A DNA stretch of 64,000 nt from an uncultured Pseudomonadota bacterium (GTDB lineage: Bacteria > Pseudomonadota > Gammaproteobacteria > Burkholderiales > JALYOK01), in assembly GCA_902826775.1 (NCBI GenBank), contig CADEHE010000001.1, positions 558,001-622,000 of the forward strand, read 5' to 3'. Each line of letters begins with the position of its first letter. The first letter of the stretch is position 1. The translations under genes were made by a program, and so were the position numbers. The notes under the pieces were generated by a model, which saw nothing but the letters and a program-made list of their open reading frames with translations, had not been told where the DNA came from and ran no database searches. Positions 54,552 to 63,582 of this stretch are shown one piece after another.

Positions 54552-56123
54552 TCAGTGCCGGAAATGCCGCACGCCGGTAAACACCATCGCCATCGCATGC
54601 TCGTCAGCCGCAGCAATGACTTCTGCGTCGCGCATGCTGCCGCCCGGCTGGATCACCGCGCTTGCACCGGCTTCGGCGATGCGGTCCAGTCCATCGCGGA
54701 ATGGGAAAAAGGCGTCCGATGCGGCGACCGATCCCTGCAGCGATAGCTTTGCCTGTTCGGCCTTGCTCGCGGCGATGCGCGTCGAGTCAACGCGGCTCAT
54801 TTGCCCGGCGCCGATGCCGAGCGTTTGTCCATCGCGCACGAACACAATCGCGTTCGACTTGACATACTTGACCACGCGAAAAGCAAACAACAGATCTTCC
54901 ATTTGCTGCGCGCTCGGCGCACGCTTGCTCACAACTTTACATTGCGCGGGTTGTATCGCGACATCGTCCGGGCTCTGCAGCAGCAAGCCGCCGCCGATGC
55001 GTTTGATGTCGAACGCGTAGCTTGCCGCGGCATCCGGCGGCAGCGGCACTTGCAGCACGCGCACGTTCTGCTTGTCTTTGAGCAGGCCGAGCGCCGAAGC
55101 GCTGTAACTCGGCGCGATCAGCACTTCCAAGAATTGCGCCGACACCGCTTGCGCGGTCACGGCATCCACCTCAGCGTTAAAGGCGATAATGCCGCCGAAC
55201 GCGGAAACAGGATCAGTCGCAAAGCTTTTCTGGTACGCCTCCAACGTATTTGCGCCGAGCGCCACACCGCACGGGTTGGCATGTTTAACGATGACGCACG
55301 CAGGGCCAGCGAAGACTTTCACGCATTCCCATGCCGCGTCCGCATCCGCGATGTTGTTGTAGGAAAGTTCTTTGCCTTGCAATTGCGAGAACGTTGCTAA
55401 TGCGCCAAGCGGGATTTTGCGGTCTAAGTAGAAGGCCGCGCGCTGATGCGGATTTTCACCGTAGCGCAAGTCCTGCGCTTTATCGAACTGCAAATTGAGT
55501 CGTGCGGGAAATTCGGCGCGCGAGCCGTCCGCACCGAGCGAAGTCAAATAATTGCTGACTGCGCCATCGTATTCCGCCGTATGCGAGAACGCTTTGCTTG
55601 CCAGCCGCAAGCGCAGCGCCGCGCCGATGGCATTGGCGTTCGTTTGCATCTCATTGAGCACGCTGGCGTAGTCTGCCGGGTCGGTCACCACCGCCACATG
55701 CGCGTGGTTCTTCGCCGCCGCCCGCACCATCGCAGGCCCGCCGATATCGATGTTCTCGATCGCTTCATCCAGTGTGCAACCCGGCTTGGCAATCGTTTCC
55801 CGGAATGGGTAAAGGTTTACCACCAGCAAGTCGATCGGCTCGATGCCGTGCGTTTGCATCGCATCCACATGTGCAGCCACATCGCGCCGGCCAAGCAGGG
55901 CACCATGAATGCGCGGATGCAGCGTCTTCACGCGGCCATCCATGATCTCAGGAAAGCCTGTGTAGTCGGACACGTCGGTGACCGCGATTCCGGCTTTGCG
56001 CAGGGCCTGGGCACTGCCGCCGGTGGAGAGTAGTTGCACGCCGCGCGCCGATAGTTCGCGCGCAAGCTCCACCATGCCGGTCTTATCTGAAACGCTGATC
56101 AGCGCTCGGCGCACAATGGCCAT
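54552..56123 (-). CDS. purH: Bifunctional AICAR transformylase/IMP cyclohydrolase
   Basis: Catalyses the last two steps of IMP synthesis. The 523-residue protein has an N-terminal cyclohydrolase domain ([65 protein letters not shown]). The C-terminal transformylase domain has the catalytic Lys-His in [12 protein letters not shown] (K280, H281), [14 protein letters not shown] and the final [35 protein letters not shown]. Length is normal. Fis and dusB precede it on the same strand. Confidence 0.97.
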   Translation of the reverse strand: MAIVRRALISVSDKTGMVELARELSARGVQLLSTGGSAQALRKAGIAVTDVSDYTGFPEIMDGRVKTLHPRIHGALLGRRDVAAHVDAMQTHGIEPIDLLVVNLYPFRETIAKPGCTLDEAIENIDIGGPAMVRAAAKNHAHVAVVTDPADYASVLNEMQTNANAIGAALRLRLASKAFSHTAEYDGAVSNYLTSLGADGSRAEFPARLNLQFDKAQDLRYGENPHQRAAFYLDRKIPLGALATFSQLQGKELSYNNIADADAAWECVKVFAGPACVIVKHANPCGVALGANTLEAYQKSFATDPVSAFGGIIAFNAEVDAVTAQAVSAQFLEVLIAPSYSASALGLLKDKQNVRVLQVPLPPDAAASYAFDIKRIGGGLLLQSPDDVAIQPAQCKVVSKRAPSAQQMEDLLFAFRVVKYVKSNAIVFVRDGQTLGIGAGQMSRVDSTRIAASKAEQAKLSLQGSVAASDAFFPFRDGLDRIAEAGASAVIQPGGSMRDAEVIAAADEHAMAMVFTGVRHFRH

Positions 56124-56165
56124 TCGATTCTCCCTACACTGAACCCACGCAAACCAGCATTAGGC

Positions 56166-56405
56166 TCACCGCAGGCCGCACTCCTGCATCTTCTTACGCA
56201 GTGTGTTTCGGTTGACGCCGAGCGCTTCGGCGGCCTTGGTCTGGTTGCCTTGCGCGTACTCGAGCACGACCTCGAGCAACGGGCGTTCGACATTCTTAAT
56301 GACCAAATCGTACAACGCTGTGGGTTTTTCGCCGTCCAATTGATCGAAATAGGCGCTTAGGGTCTTGCGCACGCAAGCCGATAGTGCCGTTTCTTTTCGT
56401 TTCAT
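56166..56405 (-). CDS. fis: Fis-family DNA-binding protein
   Basis: A 79-residue nucleoid-type regulator. The C-terminal helix-turn-helix is NQTKAAEALGVNRNTLRKKMQECGL. The N-terminal part (LSAYFDQLDGEKPTALYDLVIKNVERPLLEVVLEYA) matches the dimerisation region of short Fis proteins of betaproteobacteria. The ATG overlaps the dusB stop (ATGA), the conserved dusB-fis pairing. purH follows 42 bp later. Confidence 0.95.
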   Translation of the reverse strand: MKRKETALSACVRKTLSAYFDQLDGEKPTALYDLVIKNVERPLLEVVLEYAQGNQTKAAEALGVNRNTLRKKMQECGLR

Positions 56406-57421
56406 GCGGTGAGAGCCTCCCCCTCACTTGTGCTGTACGCGAGCCTCGTATCGTGCTCTGCGAGTTGATCGAAAAAATGCGCTACAAGCAGCACTTGCTG
56501 CTGTGCTGACTCGACTTCACTAACGCTCGTCCAGAATTGTTGACCGCCGACTAAGTTTCTTGTGTACCAATGAATATGCTTGCGCGCAATGCGCACGCCC
56601 TTTTCGTAGCCGTAGAACTCGTACAGATCATGCAGATGCCCGAGCAATGCCGTTTTAATCTCGGATACGCTGGGGGCAGGCAGCAGTTCGTTGCTGGCCA
56701 AATAGCGATTGATCTCGCGAAATATCCAAGGCCGGCCTTGCGCCCCGCGGCCGATCATGATTGCATCCGCACCCGTGTACGCGAGCACATGCTTGGCTTG
56801 TTCCGGCGTGCGAATGTCCCCGTTGGCGATAAGGGGCAGTGCCACCGCGGCCTTCACCTCGGCGATGGTGTCGTACTCGGCTTCGCCGCCGAAGCCGCAG
56901 GCGCGCGTGCGCCCGTGCATGGCGAGCGCTTGCACGCCTTCCTCGCGCGCGATGCGCGCCACACGCACGGCGTTGCGGCTGTGCTTATCCCAGCCGGTGC
57001 GAATCTTCAGCGTCACCGGCACATCCACTGCCCGCACCACTGCAGCGACAATGTCGGCAACCAACGCTTCGTCGCGCAGCAGCGCGGAACCTGCCATAAC
57101 GTTGCAAACCTTTTTTGCCGGACAGCCCATATTGATGTCGATGATTTGCGCCCCGCGCGCGACATTGTATTGCGCCGCGGCTGCCATCAATTGAGGATCC
57201 GCTCCGGCGATTTGCACCGAGCGCGGTTCGGCCTCGCCTTCATGGTTGATGCGGGCGCGCGTCTTGTCCGAACTCCAGGTCTCCGGTTTCGCCGAAATCA
57301 TTTCCGACACCGCAAGCCCGGCACCAAATTTCTTGCATAGCTGTCGAAACGGCCGATCGGTCACGCCAGCCATCGGCGCGACAAAAACATGACTAGGCAG
57401 CAAATAGCGACCGATCTGCAC
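56402..57421 (-). CDS. dusB: tRNA-dihydrouridine synthase B
   Basis: FMN enzyme that reduces uridines in tRNA. The 339-residue protein begins IGRYLLPSHVFVAPMAGVTDRPFRQLC. It has the catalytic Cys in DINMGCPAKKVC, the FMN-binding LKIRTGWD, ALAMHGRTRACGF, LIANGDIRTPEQA and IMIGRGAQGRPWIF. Start is GTG at 57421, set by family-typical residues right after it. It is translationally coupled to fis. The DusB rather than DusA or DusC assignment rests on the coupling to fis and the N-terminal sequence. Confidence 0.94.
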   Translation of the reverse strand: MQIGRYLLPSHVFVAPMAGVTDRPFRQLCKKFGAGLAVSEMISAKPETWSSDKTRARINHEGEAEPRSVQIAGADPQLMAAAAQYNVARGAQIIDINMGCPAKKVCNVMAGSALLRDEALVADIVAAVVRAVDVPVTLKIRTGWDKHSRNAVRVARIAREEGVQALAMHGRTRACGFGGEAEYDTIAEVKAAVALPLIANGDIRTPEQAKHVLAYTGADAIMIGRGAQGRPWIFREINRYLASNELLPAPSVSEIKTALLGHLHDLYEFYGYEKGVRIARKHIHWYTRNLVGGQQFWTSVSEVESAQQQVLLVAHFFDQLAEHDTRLAYSTSEGEALTA

Positions 57422-57663
57422 GAAAAACGGGGGGAACTAAAGATTACGGAGGCGCAATTCTATACCCGTTGTTGCGCGCAAAGGAATCCCGCGAAGAGCG
57501 GCGAAACACGCGGACTTGACTTCAGCAGGTGGGGGTAAGCGCGAGCTTGTTTTGTAATCAGTGCGGTTAGAACGATGCAGGTGCGGGGTATCAAGCGCGA
57601 TGCGACTGAAAAAATTTTGTCATGTTGGGCACATTTTTTTGGCATCGGCTGTGCTTGTCGCAC
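57422..57663. other. 242-bp gap between dusB and polA
   Basis: No gene, terminator or repeat is convincing. It must hold the dusB promoter on the minus strand. A plus-strand sigma-54-like string near 57640 points antisense into polA and is not taken as functional. Confidence 0.5.
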
Positions 57664-60393
57664 TCAATGCGCGCGTTCCCAATTGAGGCCGATGCCGACA
57701 TCAACCACCAATGGCACAGACAGTTGCGCGACATTCGTCATGATCTTTGGCAACTGCGCTTTGACCATATCCATATGGTCTTCCGGTACTTCAAGTACCA
57801 GTTCGTCGTGCACTTGCATAATCAGTTTCGTATCTGGGCATTCGCGCTCGATCCAACGCTGCACCTCGATCATCGCCAGTTTGATCAGATCCGCCGCGGT
57901 GCCCTGCATCGGTGCGTTGATGGCGGCGCGTTCCGCGCCTTGACGCCGGGCAGGATTGCCGCTCTTGATTTCAGGCAAGAATAAGCGGCGCCCGAATACG
58001 GTTTCGACATAGCCCAGATTGCGCGCGCTCTCGCGCGTGCGCTGCATATACTCAGCCACACCCGGGTAGCGCGCGAAGTAACGATCGATGTAAGCTTTCG
58101 CCGCCGAGCGCTCAATACCCAGCTGCGCCGCCAGACCAAACGCCGACATGCCGTAGATCAATCCGAAGTTGATGACTTTGGCGTAACGGCGCTGCTCGCT
58201 GGAGACGGTCTCCGGCGATAGCGAAAAAATCTCTGCGGCGGTGGCGCGGTGAATATCTTCGCCCGCGGCAAACGCCTGCAGCAGACTGGCGTCGCCCGAT
58301 AGATGCGCCATGATGCGCAATTCGATCTGCGAGTAATCGGCGGAGACTAGCTGCGCATCGGCGCCGGCGATAAACGCTTCGCGCACGCGCCGGCCTTCGG
58401 TGGTGCGAATCGGTATGTTCTGCAGGTTCGGATCATTCGATGCCAATCTGCCGGTTACCGCCACGGCCTGTGCATAGTTGGTGTGGACGCGTCCGGTGCG
58501 CGGGTGCACCATGAGCGGCAGCTTGTCCGTATAGGTCGATTTGAGTTTTGCCAAGCCGCGAAAATCGAGTATGAGTTTCGCCAACGGGTAGTCGAGCGCA
58601 AGTTGCTCGAGCACGTCTTCATCGGTTGAGGGGGCGCCGCCCGGTGTTTTCTTCAACACCGGCAGTTTCATGCGCGTATAGAGAATTTCTTGAATCTGCT
58701 TGGTTGAATTGATGTTGAAGGACTCGCCGGCCAGTTCGTGCGCCTTGAGCATCAACTTGCCCATCTCCTGACCCAAGGCTTCGCTCTGGCGTTGCAGTAC
58801 CTGCGTGTCCAGCAGAACGCCGTTGCGCTCCATCTTGAACAACACCTCCATGACCGGCATTTCGATGGTGTTGTAGATGTAGCTGAGCTTGCTGTCCGCG
58901 CTCAGCCGCGGATAAAGATGCTGATGTAAACGCAGCGTGATATCGGCATCCTCGGCGGCGTACTCCGTGGCGCGATCGATCGGCACTTGCTCGAAGCCAA
59001 TCTGATTGACGCCTTTGCCGGCGACTTCGGCATACGTGATGGTCTTGGCGTTCAAATGCCGCGCGGCCATGCTGTCCATGTCGTGCGGTTTGTCGCTTTC
59101 CAATACGTACGATTCCAACAACGTGTCGTGTTGCACGCCATTGAGCCGGATGTCGTGGTTGGCAAGCACATGCATATCGTATTTTAGGTTTTGACCGAGC
59201 TTGCGAATGTGCGCATCCTCGAGCAGCGGCCGCAAGCGTTCCAGCACCTGTCCGCGATCGAGCTGTGAGGGCGCACCGGCATAGCGATGGCTCAGCGGAA
59301 TATACGCAGCGTGGCCTGCTTCGAGCGCTAGTGATATCCCAACCAGTTCCGCCTGGTGAGGGTCGAGAGACGTGGTTTCGGTGTCAATACATAAAATAGT
59401 ATCGGTGGTAATGCGGGTCAGCCATTGCTCGAGCTGCGCTTCGGTTAGTACGCATTCGTAGTTTCGCGCCAACTCGGTTGCGGGCGCGGGGCCACCCGCC
59501 GCGCCCGCGTCGGCTATCGAGGCGGTGGCGCCGGCCGCGCCGCTAGTCATCGATTCCAGTTCGCGGCGCCAGGCTTTGAACTCGAGCCGATCGAATATTT
59601 GCGCCAATTGTGCGCGCTCGGGATCGTGCAGATGCAGTTGATCGAGCCCGATGGGCAACGCGACGTCGCAATGCACCGTCAGCAGCTTGCGCGCCTGTGG
59701 CAGCCAATCAATCACTTTGCGCAAGTTCTCGCCTACGGCACCGCCGATTTCCGCCGCATGAGCGATGACGTTGTCCAGGCAGTCGTACTGCGCGAGCCAT
59801 TTGACCGCGGTCTTGGGGCCCACTTTTTCCACCCCCGGAACGTTGTCGACGCTGTCACCGATCAGGGACAGGTAGTCGACGATTCGCTCCGGCGGCACAC
59901 CGAACTTCTCTTTCACGCCGGCGCTGTCGAGCTTCTCATTGCTCATGGTGTTGATCAGCGTCACCTGCCGATTGACCAGCTGCGTGAGATCCTTATCGCC
60001 GGTGGAAATGACGGTGTCGATGCCTTGACTGCTGGCCTGCCGCGCCAAGGTCCCGATAACATCGTCCGCTTCCACGCCGGGCACGATCAACAGCGGCCAG
60101 CCGAGCGCGCGGATTGCTTGGTACAACGGCTCAATTTGCTGCGCGAGTTCCTCCGGCATCGGGCTGCGATGCGCCTTGTACTCGGGGTACATGTCGTCGC
60201 GGAAGGTCTTGCCCTTGGCATCGAACACGCACGCCAAATAGTCGGGCTTATAATCGAGCACCAACCGGCGCAACATGTTCAGCACGCCGTAAATGGCGCC
60301 GGTCGGCTCGCCGCGCGCATTGCGCAAGTCGGGTAGCTTGTGAAACGCCCGGTACAAGTACGACGAGCCGTCAACCAGCAAGAGCGTTTTCAT
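57664..60393 (-). CDS. polA: DNA polymerase I
   Basis: Repair and Okazaki-fragment polymerase of 909 residues with three domains. The 5'-3' nuclease (about 1-300) has LLVDGSSYLYRAFHKLP, VPGVEADDVIGTLA, STGDKDLTQLV and GDSVDNVPGVEKVGPKTA. The 3'-5' exonuclease has LCIDTETTSLDPHQAELVGI, so its acidic residues look intact. The polymerase has VSADYSQIELRIMAHLSGD, INFGLIYGMSAFGLA and MQVHDELVLEVPE. The ATG at 60393 fits the family start. It is divergent from the LOG-family gene with only 12 bp between start codons, so its promoter lies inside that gene. Confidence 0.97.
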   Translation of the reverse strand: MKTLLLVDGSSYLYRAFHKLPDLRNARGEPTGAIYGVLNMLRRLVLDYKPDYLACVFDAKGKTFRDDMYPEYKAHRSPMPEELAQQIEPLYQAIRALGWPLLIVPGVEADDVIGTLARQASSQGIDTVISTGDKDLTQLVNRQVTLINTMSNEKLDSAGVKEKFGVPPERIVDYLSLIGDSVDNVPGVEKVGPKTAVKWLAQYDCLDNVIAHAAEIGGAVGENLRKVIDWLPQARKLLTVHCDVALPIGLDQLHLHDPERAQLAQIFDRLEFKAWRRELESMTSGAAGATASIADAGAAGGPAPATELARNYECVLTEAQLEQWLTRITTDTILCIDTETTSLDPHQAELVGISLALEAGHAAYIPLSHRYAGAPSQLDRGQVLERLRPLLEDAHIRKLGQNLKYDMHVLANHDIRLNGVQHDTLLESYVLESDKPHDMDSMAARHLNAKTITYAEVAGKGVNQIGFEQVPIDRATEYAAEDADITLRLHQHLYPRLSADSKLSYIYNTIEMPVMEVLFKMERNGVLLDTQVLQRQSEALGQEMGKLMLKAHELAGESFNINSTKQIQEILYTRMKLPVLKKTPGGAPSTDEDVLEQLALDYPLAKLILDFRGLAKLKSTYTDKLPLMVHPRTGRVHTNYAQAVAVTGRLASNDPNLQNIPIRTTEGRRVREAFIAGADAQLVSADYSQIELRIMAHLSGDASLLQAFAAGEDIHRATAAEIFSLSPETVSSEQRRYAKVINFGLIYGMSAFGLAAQLGIERSAAKAYIDRYFARYPGVAEYMQRTRESARNLGYVETVFGRRLFLPEIKSGNPARRQGAERAAINAPMQGTAADLIKLAMIEVQRWIERECPDTKLIMQVHDELVLEVPEDHMDMVKAQLPKIMTNVAQLSVPLVVDVGIGLNWERAH

Positions 60394-60405
60394 TCTGAGG
60401 GAATC

Positions 60406-61137
60406 ATGAGTCTCGCGAAGAAACTGCCGAAGCCTAGCGACCCAGAGCACACAGCGCGCTCTGCGTACTCCGCGCGCGAAGCGTGGCGAATGTTCGAGAT
60501 TATGGCAGAGTTCGTCGAGGCCACCGAACGCCTCAACGGCATCCAGCCTGCTGTGAGTATTTTCGGAAGCGCGCGCACCCAGCCCGATCATCCGTACTAC
60601 GCGCAGGCCGAGCGCATCGCGCGCTTGCTGTCGGACGCCGGATTCAGCGTCATTTCTGGCGGTGGGCCGGGCATCATGGAAGCGGCGAACAAGGGTGCAT
60701 TCGCCGGGCGCTCGCCCAGCGTCGGACTAAACATTCAACTGCCGCACGAGCAATCAGAGAACCGCTACCAGGATGTCTCGCAAACGTTCCAGCATTTCTT
60801 CGCGCGCAAGGTCATGTTCGTCAAGTTTGCCTCCGCCTACGTGGTGCTGCCGGGTGGTTTCGGCACGCTTGACGAGGTGAGTGAAGCGTTGACGCTCATT
60901 CAAACCAGCAAGTCGCGCAAGATTCCGATCATCCTCGTGCACGAGCCGTTCTGGCGCGGTTTGCTGGATTGGTTCAAGAACACCTTGGTAACCCAAGGCA
61001 TGATCGACGCGAACGATCTTGACCTCGTGCAGATCATCGACGAGCCGCAAGCCGTGGTCGAAGCGATCTTCCGCCACTACGAAACCCGCGGTTTCGAACC
61101 GTCGGCACAGGAGCGCGAGCTGCAGTTGAGTCTGTGA
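60406..61137 (+). CDS. LOG-family (TIGR00730-type) protein
   Basis: A 243-residue Rossmann-fold protein of the lysine-decarboxylase-like LOG family. It has SIFGSARTQPDHPYY, VISGGGPGIMEAANKGA and the catalytic signature VLPGGFGTLDEVSEALTL. LOG enzymes remove ribose-phosphate from cytokinin nucleotides, or act as AMP nucleosidase-like enzymes; which applies here is unknown. The ATG at 60406 has GAGGGA upstream. The 3' end (ELQLSL and stop) is the first unit of a 45-47 bp tandem repeat that continues past the stop. Confidence 0.9.
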   Translation: MSLAKKLPKPSDPEHTARSAYSAREAWRMFEIMAEFVEATERLNGIQPAVSIFGSARTQPDHPYYAQAERIARLLSDAGFSVISGGGPGIMEAANKGAFAGRSPSVGLNIQLPHEQSENRYQDVSQTFQHFFARKVMFVKFASAYVVLPGGFGTLDEVSEALTLIQTSKSRKIPIILVHEPFWRGLLDWFKNTLVTQGMIDANDLDLVQIIDEPQAVVEAIFRHYETRGFEPSAQERELQLSL

Positions 61138-61283
61138 GTGCGACTACTTTGTTATTCGGGCGAACTGCAGTTGAGTCTGTGAGTGCGACTACTTTGCTAT
61201 TCGAGCGCGAACTGCAGTTGAGTCTGTGAGTGCGACTACTTTGTTATTCGAGCGCGAACTGCAGCTAAGCTTGTAAGCGCCGT
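61114..61283 (+). repeat. 45-47 bp tandem repeat across the stop of the LOG-family gene
   Basis: CTGCAGTTGAGTCTGTGAG starts at 61120, 61165 and 61212, with a degraded copy at 61259. Each full unit continues with TGCGACTACTTTG and ATTCG. The first unit contains the real stop codon; the others are non-coding copies, each carrying the same TGA. Confidence 0.94.
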
Positions 61284-61291
61284 TACAACAT

Positions 61292-61376
61292 AGGGCGGGT
61301 AGTGCGCAGCGCAATCCGTCAGCTCGCGCGCAAGAAAAGAATTCGAAGGCGGAACGCGTTGCTCTCCATCCGCCCT
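61292..61376. repeat. Inverted-repeat element before the DUF2782 gene
   Basis: AGGGCGG (61292-61298) and CCGCCCT (61370-61376) bound a segment with GTGCGCAGCGCAATCCG. The ends and the GCGCAGCGCAATCCG core resemble small dispersed repeats seen in proteobacteria. The tandem repeat and this element fill most of the 295-bp gap. Confidence 0.45.
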
Positions 61377-61432
61377 GCACCTCAACGCTGGGTGTTACCA
61401 TTATCACTCGTGAACTTGGAGTAGGTGGCGTC

Positions 61433-61759
61433 ATGCGATCTTGTTGTTTTGCAATATGCTTCGCGGCTTCACTCGCACTCGCCCAGAACACACCAAAGGA
61501 TTTGGAGCCGCTGCCTGAGGCACCGGTAGTCGACGAGGCGGGCGGCACAGCCGACGAACCTCAAGTGACCATTAAGCAGCGCGGTGAGGATACGGTGGAG
61601 GAATACCGGGTGAACGGCCGTCTCTACATGATCAAGGTCACACCTAAGCACGGCGTGCCGTACTACTTAGTGGATCGCCGGGGTGGAGGTGCATTCGAGC
61701 GAATGGATACGCTCGATTCCGGTTTTTCCGTGCCGATGTGGGTGATACTTGGTTTCTAA
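61433..61759 (+). CDS. DUF2782 exported protein
   Basis: A 108-residue protein with signal MRSCCFAICFAASLALA. The DUF2782 core follows: VTIKQRGEDTVEEYRVNGRLYMIKVTPKHGVPYYLVD. It is periplasmic by prediction, with no known function. GGAGTAGGTGG precedes the ATG. DUF2782 genes are usually found between polA and thrB in betaproteobacteria, as here. Confidence 0.88.
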   Translation: MRSCCFAICFAASLALAQNTPKDLEPLPEAPVVDEAGGTADEPQVTIKQRGEDTVEEYRVNGRLYMIKVTPKHGVPYYLVDRRGGGAFERMDTLDSGFSVPMWVILGF

Positions 61760-61820
61760 GGAGCGCGTCGCGGCGCGCGGCCGCTGCAACATTTTGGATC
61801 GCCCCTCGGCGCGCTAAACC

Positions 61821-62762
61821 ATGGCGGTGTTTACCCCCGTCACCGGCGAGCAATTGCGCGCGTGGCTGCAGTGCTATCAAGTCGGCGAACTGTTGGATTT
61901 CGAAGGTATCGCCACCGGCGTAGAGAACACCAACTACTTCGTGACGACTACCGCGGGACGCTTCGTGCTGACTTTGTTCGAACGGCTCGATCGCGCGCAC
62001 GCCCAGTTTTACCTCGACTTCATGGCGCATCTCGCGCAGCGCGGCATTGCGTGCCCCAAGCCTATCGCAGATCAGGGTCAGCATTTTCTCGGTGAACTTA
62101 ACGCCAAGCCGGCCACGCTGGTAACGCGGCTTAGCGGCCAATCTGACTTTAATCCAGATTCGCATCACTGCTACGAGGTCGGCCGGGCGTTAGCGCGCAT
62201 GCACCTGGCTAGCGCGGATTTTCCGGAAAGCCTGCCGAATCCGCGCGGACCCGATTGGTGGGTGCAAGCGGCCGCGCGAGTGGCCGCGTATTTGCACGAC
62301 GATGAGCGAGAACTGCTCAACGCGGAGTTGCGTTTTCAAGCACAAGGCGAACTCAACGCATTGCCACGCGGCGTGGTGCATGCGGATTTGTTCCGAGACA
62401 ATGTGTTATGGACAAACGGGCAAATCACCGGCGTTATCGATTTCTACTTTGCCGGCGGCGATAGTTGGCTGTTCGACCTAGCGGTGACAGCGAACGATTG
62501 GTGCGTCGATGTGGAGGCGGATTTTTCTTCGGTACGCTTGCGTGCTTTGTTGCGCGGTTATGAGGTCATGCGCCCGGTAAGCGCGGCCGAACGCGCGCTT
62601 TGGGCCACGGCGCTGCGCCGCGCGGCGCTGCGCTTTTGGCTTTCGCGCCTGGACGACTATCACTCGCCGCGTCCAGGCGAGTTAATCAAGGCGCATGACC
62701 CTAACCGCTTTAGGAACATTCTGCGCTACCACGTGGCTAACAATATGCCGTGGCCCGGGTAG
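61821..62762 (+). CDS. thrB: Homoserine kinase, ThrB2/APH type
   Basis: Phosphorylates homoserine in threonine synthesis. This is the APH-fold form (313 residues), not the GHMP form. It starts MAVFTPVTGEQLRAWL and has the GIATGVENTNYFVTTTAGRFVLTLFE ATP region, the catalytic VVHADLFRDNVLW and the metal-binding GVIDFYFAGGDSWLFDLAVTANDWC. All motifs are intact. It is a useful comparison for the kinase-like proteins of the glycan locus, two of which have lost the corresponding residues. Confidence 0.95.
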   Translation: MAVFTPVTGEQLRAWLQCYQVGELLDFEGIATGVENTNYFVTTTAGRFVLTLFERLDRAHAQFYLDFMAHLAQRGIACPKPIADQGQHFLGELNAKPATLVTRLSGQSDFNPDSHHCYEVGRALARMHLASADFPESLPNPRGPDWWVQAAARVAAYLHDDERELLNAELRFQAQGELNALPRGVVHADLFRDNVLWTNGQITGVIDFYFAGGDSWLFDLAVTANDWCVDVEADFSSVRLRALLRGYEVMRPVSAAERALWATALRRAALRFWLSRLDDYHSPRPGELIKAHDPNRFRNILRYHVANNMPWPG

Positions 62763-62801
62763 TGCGCTCGCCAACGCTTAGAACACTAATCCATAAAACC
62801 T

Positions 62802-63530
62802 ATGATACCGCTCGAACCTCGCTCCGTGCCCGCCAAACGCGGCTGGCAGTGGATCGCCGAGGGTTTTCAGATCCTTGCCCGCTATCCGCTGCAATGGTTG
62901 TTGTTGTGCGCCTTACTCTGGATACTTTCTAGTTTGATCGGGCGGTTGCCGCACATCGGCGTGCCGCTGACACTGCTGCTCACGCCGCTGTTCCTCGCCG
63001 GGCTCATGCTCGCATGCCGGGCGCAAGAACAGGGCCGCGCGCCGCAGCCACAAGATCTGCTCGCTGGTTTTCTAAGCAATGGTGCGGCGCTGGCGACTGC
63101 CGGCGGCGTCAACATGGTCGCGCAGATCCTCATCGCCGGTTTGGTTGCGCTGCTCGGGGCCGAGCATTGGGGTGCCTTCATCGCGGCGATGAATCAACCG
63201 ACCAGCCCGGAAGTGGTGAGTCAACTTTGGCACCGTTTGATGCCGTTGTTCCTTGCCGCAGTTGCGCTGGCCTTGCCGGTGGTGCTGATGATGTGGTTTG
63301 CCCCCGCATTACTGGCGTTTCATCCCATACCGGCACTGCGCGCTCTGCAGTTAAGTTTCTTCGGATGTATGCGCAACGTGCCGGCGCTGTTCCTGTACAG
63401 CACGGTGATCCTTCTACTGTTGGTGCTGGCGTTGTTGACGCCCTTCGGCGCCGGACTGATGTTATTGCTGCCGCTGCTGGTAACCAGCGCTTACGTCTCT
63501 TACAAGGACGTATTTGCCGCGCCGGGCTAG
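62802..63530 (+). CDS. BPSS1780-family membrane protein
   Basis: A 242-residue integral membrane protein. The N-terminus MIPLEPRSVPAKRGWQWIAEGFQIL and the following hydrophobic segments (WLLLCALLWILSSLI, LTLLLTPLFLAGLMLAC, LMPLFLAAVALALPVVLMMWF, LFLYSTVILLLLVLALLTPF, GAGLMLLLPLLVTSAYVSY) fit the BPSS1780 family. WFAPALLAFHPIPALRALQLSF is a conserved block. Function is unknown. It follows thrB by 39 bp, the usual neighbour. Confidence 0.85.
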   Translation: MIPLEPRSVPAKRGWQWIAEGFQILARYPLQWLLLCALLWILSSLIGRLPHIGVPLTLLLTPLFLAGLMLACRAQEQGRAPQPQDLLAGFLSNGAALATAGGVNMVAQILIAGLVALLGAEHWGAFIAAMNQPTSPEVVSQLWHRLMPLFLAAVALALPVVLMMWFAPALLAFHPIPALRALQLSFFGCMRNVPALFLYSTVILLLLVLALLTPFGAGLMLLLPLLVTSAYVSYKDVFAAPG

Positions 63531-63582
63531 TGCCCAGCGCCGTGTGGCAACGGTGGTCGAACCGAGTTTCTGGCTTAAGACA

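Noticed and set aside
54423..54746. 107-codon plus-strand open frame in the purD-purH gap
   Set aside because: It runs into the antisense of purH, is AT-rich at first and has no motif or good ribosome binding site.
57640..57656. Sigma-54-like string TGGCATCGGCTGTGCTT on the plus strand
   Set aside because: GG-N10-GC fits, but it points antisense into the end of polA and no plus-strand gene follows. A few such matches are expected by chance in 64 kb.
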